Below are positions 45,001 through 56,338 of a DNA stretch of 64,000 bases, piece after piece. Position numbers and translations under genes: made by a program. How positions within the stretch are numbered: position 1 is the stretch's first letter; every line of letters starts with the position of its first letter. The DNA is from Amyloporia xantha (Eukaryota > Basidiomycota > Agaricomycetes > Polyporales > Adustoporiaceae): assembly GCA_036971615.1 (NCBI GenBank), contig JAYKKR010000017.1, forward strand, positions 1 through 64,000, written 5' to 3'. The notes beneath the pieces were generated by a model. That model did no database searches and was not told where the DNA came from. It saw only the letters and a list, made by a program, of their open reading frames with translations.

Positions 45001-46702
45001 CTCGCGCCAAAGAACAAAGGAGTAAACACTAGAATGGCACAGATGTAGACAGACACGAGGAGAGGAATCAAAGACGAGCTCACTGTCGCGCTGGATCGGG
45101 TCATGAGCGATCCCGCTGAGCATCGTGAACTTTGAATCTTCGCCCAGCCCGAACCTCTGCCCCATCCACGGGAAGAAGTGCGTCAGACTGAAGTGTCTGC
45201 CCCGGACACCCTTCGGTATGCCCGTGCTGCCGCTGGTGAACGACAGTGTGCCGACGCTATCAGGACCAAGCGCTACATCAGGGTCCTTGTCAGCCAAATG
45301 TATATGTGGCTTGAGCACGTCGTCGCCGCTTTTGCCCTGTCCGCCGACTACCTCCCCGTCCGCCAGTAGCTCCAGGGCAGGTACCTCGACACGGATCTGC
45401 AGCTCAGAGGAGACGAACTCGCGTACTGGCGCGCTGATCTTCCCCGCGCCCTTGAGTACGACCAATGCACGGGGTTGCGCGACCTTGAGATAAATTGTTT
45501 GCCTGGATGGAGGGTATGCGGGATCTACAGCAACATCGATCCGCAATAGGAATCTAACAGTCAGTTGCGAACAAGTCCTAGATAAGTTGAGACGAAAGTG
45601 AAGCACCTATGACGGAAAACGTTGCGCCAGCCTTCAGCACCGCCATGACCGCGACCACGAGTTCGACACTGCGGTAGGCATATACCATGACGACTTCTTC
45701 GCGCTGCACGCCTCCTTGCAAGAGGTGGTGCGCGAGTATGTTTGCTGCATGCAGGATCGTCTGGTAGGTGAATGTCCTTCTCTGTTGAGGCTCGTCAAAC
45801 CTCTCCGGAGTGAGGCACTGGATCACACAGGGGCGGTCTGGCCACCTCCGTGCGTTCCGCGAAAAGACATCCGTGATGGCGCCCTTCCAGTCGCACCAGT
45901 TCAGATCTGCCGTCGGGTCGGGCAAGGTTGCGCGCTGCGCGGGAGTGAGCAGAGGCACGGCGCCCACCAATGTGACGGGGTTCGCAGCAACCTTGCGCAG
46001 GAGTACCGAAAGCTGATCGACGATGCATGTGATCCTCGCCGGCGTGAATAGTAGCGAGTTGTACAGCAAACGAAGCGTGATGTGCGGTGCCACGGAGCTG
46101 CGGCTCGTCTCGTGTTGCCGGGTGACGAACACGGTGAGATCGGACGTCAGGCTCGTAGAGCGGAGGAAATTCTCCTGCGGTGCGTCTGTCTCGTCAAAGA
46201 AACGCACACGGAAGAGCGGGCGCGAGCTCTCTGCTGTGTCCGCCTTGTCTTTTCCAAGCGCACGCACGATGGCCTCGTACGGCAGGGCGTCCGCCTCGGC
46301 TTCCCTCTCGACCTGCTGCACTTTGCGCACGACCGCCCAGAACGGATCATCCGGATTAACCGATATTCGAAGAACCAGTGGATCGCGTGCAGATGCTGAC
46401 GACGAGCCGATGACCAGATCCGTGTCGCCTGTGTACCGGTGAAGCAGCACAGAGAACGCAGCAAGCAGGAGATGGAAGGGTGATGGCGTCTTGTTCTGAA
46501 CTGTCTCTTCCTCCTCCCCGTCTTCATTCTCGTTGTACAGCGCCAGCTTCAGCAGACCGAGGCATGTCTGCTCCGAGAGATCAGTCGAGTATGCAGCCTC
46601 CACTAACCTGTTTCCCGCAAGCCGTGGATAATCCGTCGGAAGTGATATCGAAGGAAGGTTTTGCAGGCGAGATGCCACCCGAGCCAGACGTCCGTCAGCC
46701 AT
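42093..46702 (-). CDS. LYS2: L-2-aminoadipate reductase (with a single-base frameshift)
   Basis: LYS2 activates alpha-aminoadipate with ATP, loads it on a phosphopantetheine arm and reduces it to the semialdehyde in fungal lysine synthesis. I predict exons 46702-45607, 45524-45084, 45028-44036, 43979-43140, 43080-42729 and 42673-42093. Domains in order: an N-terminal condensation-like region (to about residue 230); the adenylation domain with [35 protein letters not shown] and [19 protein letters not shown]; a carrier domain with [14 protein letters not shown] (Ser is the pantetheine site); and an NADPH reductase domain with [19 protein letters not shown] and [12 protein letters not shown]. 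The homopolymer at 43934-43938 has five T (plus strand), and the frame breaks exactly between NPNGK and IDKPALPF. Removing one base makes all exon phases agree (about 1433 aa). This is either a sequencing error or a real lesion. Confidence 0.93.
43934..43938 (-). other. LYS2: Frameshift site in LYS2
   Basis: The minus strand reads GGG followed by AAAAATT. The conserved Lys2 sequence NPNGKID needs one A fewer. Exon 4 is 840 nt, whereas its flanking phases require a length one base shorter. Downstream codons are intact through the carrier and reductase domains. Confidence 0.85.
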
Positions 46703-47534
46703 GACAAGGCGTCCACAGATACTAGGATCGAAGTGTTCTCGTGCAGCACACAATGTGTGCAAAAGAATTTTGAAAGCGAGTAAATAAAATAAATGACTCG
46801 AGAGGTACTCTATTGGGCGCTTATCCAACGCGTAAAATGGTCACGTGCATCGTGTCTTCAAATTATTTGACGTCGCAATGCGTTACGGCATATGGCTTTG
46901 AGTAGTGAAATAGGCTGAGCTAATCAGCTCAGCTAATTAACCTATGTAATTCACCGGTAAATTTCAGGTCAATTTCAGGAGGGTCAAGAATCTTGGGTCA
47001 AATAGGGTCAATTTGACAGTGGTGATACAGGATAATTTCAGACATTTTTGGGCTATCTCAGAGCCCATAGGACTGCAGTAGCACTATTTACCTGGAAGAC
47101 CAATGACGTCTATAGACAATCTGAAGGCAAGGACATAAAATTCTACTCAAGACTTATAATGATCATGATGCGCGAGAAGTGAGATGCGTTTGTTGCTGTA
47201 GTCCAGGATCTCGTGCTCATGGAAGTTCTTTCGGACAAGTCTATCAACGCACCGCGGTTATCACCAGAGCGAGATACCGCGAACAAGACAGACTACAGCG
47301 GCCCCGAGAATGAGGAGCTTGACTGGGACGCATGGTAGTACCAAAGTGCGCTAATTAAGTTGAATTAACCGTCAATTTGACCAATTTGACCGGTTAACCA
47401 TTGATTAGTGCTAATTAGCCAATGGTTAATTAACTGTGACATAAATTAGGACCCTGAGCTTCGAGCAGTCAGTACTAGTCTAAGTCAGTCCTTTCAGAGG
47501 GCTGTCTTCTATATACGTTCACGATTATTTCTCA
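46703..47534. other. AT-rich intergenic DNA with simple TTAAT/AATT repeats
   Basis: Words such as GCTAATTA, TTAATTAAC and GTCAATTTGAC recur around 46920-47040 and 47340-47440. No ORF has coding support. It could be a degraded non-autonomous element; no clear terminal repeats were identified. Confidence 0.35.
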
Positions 47535-48985
47535 CAGTGGCTCTTTCACTGCGATACGATGTACGAGAAGTCATTCCATTTATTTATACATTTTTGGGGG
47601 GGGGGGCTAGCGCTACACTTGTGTACAGGGCAGTATCCGGCACCGCGTCCATGAAAGAGGAAGAAAGGAGAACGAAATCATAAAAAGACATAAAATATCA
47701 TGATGCGGTGTGAGAGTCGAGATTGGTGTAAGAGAACGGGTTGTTGATCTTCGAAAGAGCGGGGCGAAGCCCGAATTATGTAGTGGGCGGTAGGGGCTGC
47801 CGTGAAGGCAGGAAACAGACAATGTGATCCGTTTTGCAGGGAGCGGCGGAGGCGTGCTCGCGAAAATGTTCCGTCCGGGTGTACGGGAATGCGAAAGAGT
47901 GTGTGATCGCTGATAAGGCGCAATAGCGGTCGGCGGGGAAAGTCAAGGAATACGACGGTCGACGTATGTCGTACGGCAGGCAATGCCAAGAGAAGGGGGA
48001 ACTGAGCAGCAGGCGTTCACCGTCTGTCTGCGAACACGACTGCCAGTGTGACCACCACGAGTACAACGGCCCACACCGCGAGAGCGAGAAGACAGCGCTT
48101 CGCCCATTTGACCTCAGTACGCCTCATGCTCCCGATCAACTCCTGACGCTCAGTCTCGGTCTTGGACGTCTCCCAGTCCTCTGGTGCGCGGAGGGGTGAG
48201 ATGAGGATGAGGGCGCCTGCGATCCAGAATAATGGGAACACTGAAGAAGAGCGGGAAAATCAGCAACCAGTTCCAATACACGGCAATACACAGAAATATG
48301 CTCACCAAGGCCAAAGTAGAACAGGTACATGGCAAGCGTAGGCTGCTCTTCGAACCGAGAGTAGGCAGGCGGGTCTGCCACGCACGAGTACGGCGGTGGG
48401 ATGTCATCGTGGTGCACAGGGAGTGTCGCTGCATCGTGACGGCTGTCCTGCGTGCCGTGTGCAGAGCGCGATGACTGTGAAGGGCGTACAACGCCGAAGA
48501 AGTCGTCGATGGGGTCGGTGCCCTCTTCCTCAGGTGAGAGCGGGGTGCGGGAAATGTAGGTGACTGCGCTCGGGGGAGCGGGCAGCGTGATGTTGATGTA
48601 TTCCTCGTGCATTCCAACGACGACCTGGGCTTCAATGTCGTGCTCGGGGCGGGCTTCGCTCCAGGTGAAGATGGACGGGATCACAAAAGTAGAGGATGAT
48701 GCGGACATTGTTGATGAATTGGACGTGTCGAGGAGGATGTGGGTGGATTGGCTTGACTGGGACGTCGGGAATTGCTGAGGACATGATGACCGTCATGGCA
48801 AGCTATATAACTCCGAGAAGAGGGTGGAATCAAGGCGTATGGACCTACAGAGAAGTCGACGGTCGCAACTGGATTGCAATCAGCGAGAATCCGTCGACAA
48901 GGGAAAATCGAGCAAAATGTCTCCAAATTCACGCCCTCACGGACCCACAGACGCACACACGGTGCCAGCATGGCAAGGTTCCCAC
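47535..48985. repeat. Copy 2 of the inverted segmental duplication
   Basis: This is the reverse-complement copy of 21490-22950. A difference of note is a run of eleven or more G at about 47598, where copy 1 has three. Both exons are preserved. Confidence 0.9.
48017..48708 (-). CDS. Two-helix membrane protein with PPPPY/PPAY motifs (copy 2)
   Basis: Exons 48708-48306 and 48240-48017 have exactly the same lengths as copy 1 and encode 208 residues, differing at roughly a dozen positions (for example F5S, the SYVAD/SCVAD change, F-to-L in the first helix region). The reading frame, splice sites, PY motifs (DIPPPYSCVADPPAYSRF) and both helices are intact, so the copy looks functional. The change SYVAD to SCVAD removes a Tyr next to the PPPY core but leaves the PPPY itself. 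The copy is alone between LYS2 and the RBR ligase, with its own promoter carried in the duplicated segment. Confidence 0.8.
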
Positions 48986-50507
48986 CACATCGCCATTTCT
49001 CCGAGGGCCATTTTGTCTCATTCTCCAGACAGCTCACCAAGAGGTAACCACGTACAATACACATCAATCATCAGATCTAGAGAGCTTGAATGGATGGGAG
49101 AATGATCAATTGGTACGCCGTTACACTATCGGATAGCTATGATTGACTCAGCGATATCCTTAACCCCAACTGGTCCCTGAAGCAAAAGGATTGCGCAGGA
49201 GCGTGCTCTTGCACTTTCCAATGTTGTGAACTACGTGATTGGACGTCTGCTCGATGATATTTTGGAAGACACCCCTCCGACGGCGGTGTGATCTAGTGAC
49301 TCGGACATGGCTCCCTCCGCTTTTTCATCACTCCCGTTACGCCTCGCATTAGGGATTGCATTTGTGGTCAAGGACATACTACTGGTATGCGATATATAAC
49401 CGTTACTACTGATCGTCTATCTGTACTCCCTCACGCAACCAAAACGCATTGGTGATTCACCAATGCATATGAAACTAATTGGCTGTTTAAAACGGTATGT
49501 AAGTAAGTCCTGGTTTTATGTTAGTTATATACAGGTGTTTTTTACGTTTAAAACACACGTCACGTGCTATTTCTCTGCCTGCGGCGCAAAGGGCTGTGGA
49601 GACGCACTGGGTGGACCATAGGTTTCAGAATGCCTTGGAACATACAAAGTTGTGCTCTGAGCCAGTATTAGAGGAAGAAATGTGAATTTGAGTGAGTTAT
49701 TGCCAAGATTCAAGACACGATCGTCGAGATCTCACACACTTCGGCATCTGCCGGATGCGCATCGTCTCGCGCCTGGACTTGCCAATGTCCAGGATAGCAG
49801 AACTTTAGGCATAGAGGTATTCCAAGGCGCATTGCATCCTCCAAGATTGTGAACATATCTAAACCAATTGCCTATTTCAGTGCGGTGGGCCTCTATCTAT
49901 GCATAGAGTCGCTGCTTCACGGGAAGCGTCACGTGTCCTGACTTAATGACATTATATACATGAATAGTTTTGGCCCGTGTTTTTTACTTGTAAAAAACAT
50001 GTTTTAAACATGTAATATACATCCATGTTTCTTACGTCGAGTTGTATACGCGACACTACACCGCGCCAGCGGTAGTTCAGCCACATATTTGTCACGACCC
50101 CTCATGAACTGAACTGGGTGTCCTGTCACTGGTCACATCCACTCCTGAACTCATGAACTGGTCAGATTTTCTGTCACATGTCACAGTGCTTGAACTGGTG
50201 GTCGAAATGGTACAGTATTGGTGAAATGCGAATCCTTCCATGAGACGCCATCACGTGCCGTATACGATCGAGGTCATTTACTGAATTTGAATTTTGAAGA
50301 CCGACTTTGATTCAGTATTGATTGTACCGATACGACCGACTCGCCCCTTTGTGTTTAGTGACTTGAACCCTCTGCCATTCTTCTAGGAGACAAAGGTTTC
50401 GTGTCTATCCGCTCGCCCTAGGGTTCAGATTGAATAGGACTATCACAACCTTGCCAACCGGACGTTCAATCAAATATCAGACAAGTACTGCTGGTATTTA
50501 GCGCACC
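48986..50507. other. Intergenic DNA with an AT-rich direct repeat pair
   Basis: Two related stretches (about 49505-49580 and 49935-50030) share GTCCTG...TTATATACA...GTGTTTTTTAC followed by palindrome-like AAAAC/GTTTT words, and both neighbour CGTCACGTG. They may be ends of a small non-autonomous element. No gene is supported before the RBR ligase at 50508. Confidence 0.35.
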
Positions 50508-52820
50508 ATGTCGAACGACGGAGATGTTCTCAGTGAACTTCTCATCGCTCGTCTCCTGGAGGAAGATATGCGTGTACTCACATACGCCCAAGAAGCCGAG
50601 AAGGTGCAGCTAGGCCAGGCGCTTTCAGATTCTGCTCTCGCTGCAGGGCGTTTCCCGAGGAGGACTCACAAATCACCACAAGAATCGACCCCTACTTCAG
50701 ATAGCGACCTGGCGCTGCGGCTATTGGCTGAGGAAATGCGGATGAGCAGCGATGCCGCGTATGCCCAGTCCTTGCAGCACTCGGACGATGCCAGCATAAC
50801 TGCCAATCGGCAGCAGGCACAAAGGATTGCTGCAGCTGAAAAGAAATACATCATGGACGCGGAGTTTGCGAGAAGACTACAAGACGCAGATGAAAGCATT
50901 GACATTGATGACGCACGCTATAAGGACGCGGAGAAGTCTGTATCTACATTGACATGTCCGTCGTTGCGATCAACTGACACACGTCTTGCAGTGTCTTGGG
51001 CCGAGACACTATAGAACAACTACTGGTGATTCATGATAGAGCAGTCATCGCTGAGGTACACAAACCTCTGACGGACATTTATCTGGTAGGCGTCCGATCC
51101 CAACGACAAAGGAAAGAAGGCTGGTGCTGGTAAGGACAAACACATCGCCTCGGAATCTCGATCAAATGGTAGCACCAATTATTCTCCAATACATGCAGCT
51201 TTCTTACCATCTCACGGCAGTGAAAATGGAACAGGACGAGGATAGCAAACTATATCTGACTCCTGTTTGTGGAATTTGCATGGAATCCTTCCAGGCAACT
51301 CACTCCCCCCTTGCCGCGTCGGCGTCGGCGAACTCGTCCTCTCGCCTTCAATTCGGACTGACTTTGCCCTGCCCTGGGTCGCATGCCTACTGTCTCGCAT
51401 GCCTTGGGGCGTATATTCGCAACAAGCTGGACCCGGAAGGTGATGGATCCGGCAACCCGAGCACCGTCGTGTTCCCTGTACGCTGTCCTGAATGCCCTAT
51501 CGAGGAATGGACAAGCGGAATAACGGATGAGATTGCTGCAAGAATCCTACCGGAGAAAAGTATGGTCGCCTGGGTGGGTGTTTGTGTTGCGCACCGTGAT
51601 GTTGCGTCTAATCCATCTTGTAATTTTCAGCATCATCAGAAGTTGTTGGATAGTATGCCCCGATATTATTGTCCGAATCCACGCTGCTCTGTCCTTGTCC
51701 AAGTGCATGATGATCCAGACGAACCACAGGCCACTTGTCCATCTTGTTCTATAGCCATGTGTGTTCCATGTAGAGTAGTGTGGCACGAAAGTGAGTCAGC
51801 ATTACTCCAACCAGACCCCTCTCTTAACGCGATCGAGCATAGGCATGACTTGCGAAGAGTATCAGGTACGCTAGTTATCCTTGATTCAGTCGCCGTGACT
51901 TCAATATAGGGCTCGTCTGAAGGCGCTCCCTCTGGATGAACGCTCTCCGGAAGATCAACAGGCACTACAATTGATGAAGGTATACTAAAGTGCACTGTTG
52001 TCGAATGCGAATTGCTCTTAGGATTTTCCTACTTTTCATAGGCAAAACACTGGCGCCGGTGCCCGAACTGTTCCGTATGTTCCCCAGCTATTCACGCGAT
52101 CGCATCGACATGATAATGATCGTGTGATCTTCTAGTTCATCATCGAGCTGTCGGTTGGCTGTAACCATATTACATGTAGATGCAAGACGGAATTTTGTTT
52201 CCGCTGTGGATGTGCGTGTTTCTCTCGCAATGACCTGTCCGCTCCTCTTCTCTAACTCTATATTTGTCAAATGGCACATAGCGTTATGGGACGTCCGCCG
52301 CAAGCGCTGCACGCGTAATCCAGCCTGCGAGCTTTGGGATGAGGATATGCTGCTAGAAGAGCGAGAGAGACAGCGCGAACGCAGGCAACCTCCTGCTATC
52401 GCTGTCATCGAGCTCCAACATCAAGCAGTTCCGCCGCCTCCTTATGTCGAGCATGACGCCGGCGTCCACCAAGGGTTTCCTAGGGATACGTTCGACTGGA
52501 TGAATGACCCTAGTCCGTCGTATACGCCTTTCTTTCTTCCTACGTTTTTGACTGACTTGCCTTTGCAACTAGATGTACTCTGTCCGCGACACTGGTTCAC
52601 CGCGCAAATGATTCAGAACCTGGAGTGTGGGTACTGCGATACGCGACTCAACTCGTTGGCGGATCTGCAATATCACCTGCGAAGTGTCCGGCGACACAAT
52701 GTATATGCCTGCTGTGGACGCTTTTTCAGGCGGGAGGAGGACTTCGAGAGACATTCTGCTGCAGTGCCCAGACGTTTTGGGTTTCATGTCCATACGGTGC
52801 AAAGGGAAGGGCGGGTGTGA
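50508..52820 (+). CDS. RING-between-RING (RBR) E3 ubiquitin ligase with C-terminal zinc finger
   Basis: I predict ten exons: 50508-50935, 50992-51025, 51090-51168, 51221-51573, 51631-51790, 51843-51865, 51923-51979, 52042-52074, 52136-52211 and 52282-52820, encoding 593 residues. The N-terminal 150 residues are helical and charged (LLEEDMRVLTYAQEAEKVQL). RING1 starts CGICMESF and runs through CPGSHAYCLACL to VRCPEC. The IBR reads YYCPNPRCSVLVQV to CPSCSIAMCVPCRVVWH. A linker TCEEYQALPLDERSPED precedes RING2, CPNCS then GCNHITCRCKTEFCFRCG, in which the Cys of GCNH is the expected thioester residue. The C-terminus adds a Cys/His cluster (CGYCDTRLNSLADLQYHL, CCGRFFRREEDFERH). RBR ligases pass ubiquitin through a covalent Cys intermediate. 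The substrate is unknown. Confidence 0.88.
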
Positions 52821-52926
52821 TTGGAGAATACGGCCAAGAGTTCGCAAGGATAATATCATCTACATTCTAGTGAGTACATTGAAGCTTCATATTTGCTATA
52901 TAAACATGGAGAATATAAATGAGACC

Positions 52927-53025
52927 TCGGATATGGTGTAGTGGCTAACATTATCGCCTCTCATCATGCGATGCTGCCCGCTATATGGTTCGCGATAGCC
53001 CGGGGTTCAATTCCCCGTATCCGAA
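52927..53025 (+). tRNA. tRNA-Glu (CTC) with a 27-nt intron
   Basis: The acceptor stem TCGGATA pairs with TATCCGA near the 3' end, followed by an A discriminator. The D arm is GTGT-AGTGGCTA-ACAT. The anticodon stem ATCGC/GCGAT encloses CTCTCA..C with anticodon CTC at 52960-52962. The T arm is CGGGG-TTCAATT-CCCCG. An intron at about 52964-52990 lies one base 3' of the anticodon, the canonical eukaryotic position. The T-arm sequence and box-B motif (GGTTCAATTCC) fit an internal Pol III promoter. Confidence 0.88.
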
Positions 53026-53397
53026 AATTTTATGTCCTTCATCCCCTTTTCGCCTGTGCACCCCATTCCAAGTGAAGTTCCGTTGTCACAATCGGAGTTG
53101 CTCATTCACTTGTTGGTGATTGGCTTTTCGCAGTCTGCCAGTGTTTGACTCTGCTGTAACGGTTAATTTCAGTGGGATGAGGTCACCCGTGGTGCTTGCG
53201 ATGCCTTCCTCCTCTGGCCTCAGCTTCCAATTTTTATATCGTATACATAATTTCTTTCAAGGTGCTGTAGGCACTGCCAATGGCCATTGATGTGCCGCAT
53301 GTTTTCCTCGATGTTACACTTATGTAACATACTGCAGCTAGCAATCATGATCAGACATCTTTAGATCTAATTTATCAAGAATGCCACAAGAAATATG
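53026..53397. other. Spacer between the two tRNA genes
   Basis: No ORF or repeat with support is present. T-rich stretches follow the tRNA-Glu 3' end (AAAATTTTATG), compatible with weak Pol III termination. Confidence 0.4.
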
Positions 53398-53494
53398 TCT
53401 CTGGTAGTATATCGGTTAGTACACGCGCTTGTCATACGGGCAGCCCTCGTGAGGGTATGCGCGCGAAAGCGGGGTTCGACTCCCCGCCAGAGAG
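53398..53494 (+). tRNA. tRNA-Asp (GTC) with a 25-nt intron
   Basis: The acceptor stem TCTCTGG pairs with CCAGAGA, followed by a G discriminator. The D arm is GTAT-ATCGGTTA-GTAC. The anticodon stem CGCGC/GCGCG surrounds TTGTCA with anticodon GTC at 53431-53433. The T arm is CGGGG-TTCGACT-CCCCG. The intron (about 53435-53459) starts one base after the anticodon. It contains a small self-complementary CAGCCCTCGTGAGGGT, as expected for tRNA introns that fold against the anticodon arm. Confidence 0.88.
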
Positions 53495-53711
53495 TAATTT
53501 TTTCCCTTCTTATGGCAGCTGTTGCACGGAAATCAGTTTGGTTCAAGTACACATCCCCACATACAAATTCGAGGGTTGGAAATGTTGACAGGCGAAGGGT
53601 ATCTTACATGTCACGTTGGACCATCAATATGTTACATTCATGCATTTCTACTACTTAACACACTCCTTCTGTGTGCGCTACCTCCCTGGGCGTCCGAGTA
53701 GAGATACGACT

Positions 53712-55135
53712 TCAGGGCTTGATCACAATCTTGAGCGCGCCACGGCTGTTCATCTTGTCGAGTGCGCCTTGGTAGTCGTCCAACTTGAACACATCCGTGA
53801 CCTGAGACGCAACAATATAGTCAACACATTGGACAAGTCGCCGGATGCAGGAAAGGAACGTACCATGCCCTTCACATTAATCTTGCCGCCGTCCAGGTAG
53901 GCAACCGCACGAGGGAAGCAGTATGCTTGCGAGAACGAGCCGATGACCTGCACCTAGTCAGCCTTTTACTCTGTTCAAGACGGCGCATACATACCTTGAT
54001 CTCGTCACCGAAGATCTTTGAGGGCGGCCAGTGCACGAGCGCCTTGTTCTCGTACACACCGTAGATCATGATCGTGCCTCCACGCCTGACGTAATTGATG
54101 CTCTCCTGGGCAAGCTTCTCCACGCCCGTCGCCTCCACGACGACATCGAACCCGTAGGGGTTGTCCTTCTTCAGCTGCTCCCACTGTGGGCCAGGGTTTT
54201 GCCTGTCGAGCTCGATGTATTCATCGCCAGCATTCAGCTGCTTCGCGATGTCCATCTTGATGCCTTTGTTTGCAGCGATGACAACCTTGTGAGCGCCATT
54301 GAGCTTCAGCAGCTGCGCAAGTATGAGTCCGGTGGGTCCAGCGCCGAGGAGGAGCACATCGATTCCGACTGGCGGGTTGAGCTTGTCTAGGCCGTGAATG
54401 GCGCAGGCAGCAGGCTCCAGTAGTGTTGATTCCTCATCCGTGAGGTTGAGGATCTTATAGCACTTCTTCTGGTGGCTGTTGCACGAGTCAATATGAGAAG
54501 ATAATAACGAGCAATGTCGCGTACTAGACGATGTATTCCGCGAAACCACCAGGTAACGTAATACCACGCGCATTGAAGTTCTCACACAGCAGGGGCTGTC
54601 CGCGCCGGCAGTAGAAGCAGTTGTCACACTACAAACTCAGGTGAACAGGCTGTTTCGCTCGAGACATGCGCATATACTCACAGAAATGCCAACATCCGCT
54701 ACGACACGGTCTCCAAGATCGAAATCCTTGACGTTCTTGCCTTTCTCGATTACCTTACCAATAGCTTCGTGGCCAGGAATGAGCTGTATGCAAGCAATAA
54801 GCACAACGACACCACTCGATATGCACGATGTATATATACCGGAAATGTGGCAATGAATTCACCGTCATGAATATGACCATCGGTTCCGCAGACACCGCAG
54901 ACGGAGACTGCACGACTGCGATCAGTGCCTCGCGCCTATCGAGGAGGTAATCTTACACACCTTTGAGAAGGAGATCGTCATCCCCGCATTGCGGGATCGG
55001 CACTTGTTTGATCTCGAAGTTCTGGGGCTAGATGGACACGGATGCCATTTCGTCAGTCGACGCGATCTCGGATGGACCGGGCCAGAGCGGTGAACGACGA
55101 GCACGACGTACGCTGTTGTACCAGAGCGCTTTCAT
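53712..55135 (-). CDS. Zinc-containing MDR dehydrogenase (polyol/alcohol type), paralogue 2
   Basis: I predict eight exons: 55135-55112, 55027-54961, 54907-54840, 54783-54682, 54628-54525, 54475-53995, 53947-53864 and 53801-53712, encoding 339 residues. Exons 1-4 have exactly the lengths of paralogue 1 (28040-29575), and later intron positions agree except for one intron missing inside exon 6. Motifs are [30 protein letters not shown], the structural-zinc cluster [15 protein letters not shown], and the Rossmann motif [19 protein letters not shown]. Here the junction after DVGIS uses an ordinary GTGAGT donor where paralogue 1 uses GC. The reaction is NAD(P)-dependent alcohol or polyol oxidation; an arabinitol-type substrate is inferred only from recollection of similar sequences. 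Confidence 0.87.
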
Positions 55136-56338
55136 CGTTCCTTCCGGCATATTGGCTGCAAATTATGGGTGTTCTGAGCGGGACGGAGAGGTGAGACGGT
55201 GGAGGACAAGAACAGAGATACACGAGAGGGCTGAAGCTGATATTTATCTGCGGCCTCTTCGAGCGCCGACGAATGTCCTCAGCCATTGCGCGCCGGCGGG
55301 CCCGGGGCTGCGTGACATCACTCGAAATCCCAAATGACCTGTCATTTGGTTATCAATTGATGTACGGTGTATGGTGCTTACAAATCAGCTCCACCCCGTT
55401 GTAACCGCAACGTTTATCCGATCAGGTGACAGGAATACGGGCATATCATTCGCTGAGGTTCGTGGCGAATCATCACGTGATGACGGTCGTTGCAATTGGT
55501 GTCTTTCTGTCTTTTCGTCGGCTCCCTGGGTGCCGATGCTCAGTGCTGTCCTTGGCATATATCACTGACTACATTTACATTAACAAGAGTCCACTGAAAA
55601 CACATGCTGTAGAGGAAGCAAATGACGAGGGGGGATAATGGAAGACAGGTATGCAGCATACATGATGGTCCCAGCGGTTCGTTACCTACTTGATCAATGT
55701 ATGTATGTTCCAAAATCGAGCGTAATATGGCATGCGGCCAATCTCTGTACTTGACGCCTGAGGTGAGATCTGCAACAATGGTGACTAGAGGTCATTTGGG
55801 CTCGGGCGGGCGGAGCAGCGCCGTCTCTAACCAAGTGAAGTCGACGTGACCATAGCTCCACATCGGGTATTCTATTCGCACACTGTCACGTTCGAACGCG
55901 GTCCCGTGCGCCGTGACACTTGGCGTCATGCCCATACTCGGCCGTCCGCCACCGTTTTCGCGGTCGGCTCGCCGAAACCGAACTTATATCGAGGATGCGA
56001 ATCAGCACCCCCAACCTTGCTCAATCGCCGCGCCGTGCTGAAGCACCCCGTAATACGTAAGTGCGGAAGGCGAAGCGCTGCAAACATAATCCAGCTTAGC
56101 AGGAAAACGGAGCATATCAGATAGCAACGCATCGACAACGATATACGAGGGTACAAACAGATTTAGTACACGACAGCTTGCAATGTCCAGAAGTCCTTGG
56201 CGCAATTCAAAACTATATGTCTGCGTCATCATCGTGTAGAAGACGTGTTATATCAGGATTCGTCCATGATCATCTAAATGATATCATTACCACTCAGATT
56301 CTTTTGTGACTAAGACAAAGAAATATCACTCACCTCCC
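55136..56338. other. Intergenic stretch without a supported gene
   Basis: Short frames on both strands, none with recognisable motifs. It holds the promoter of the dehydrogenase and the 3' flank of the acyl-CoA synthetase. Confidence 0.4.
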
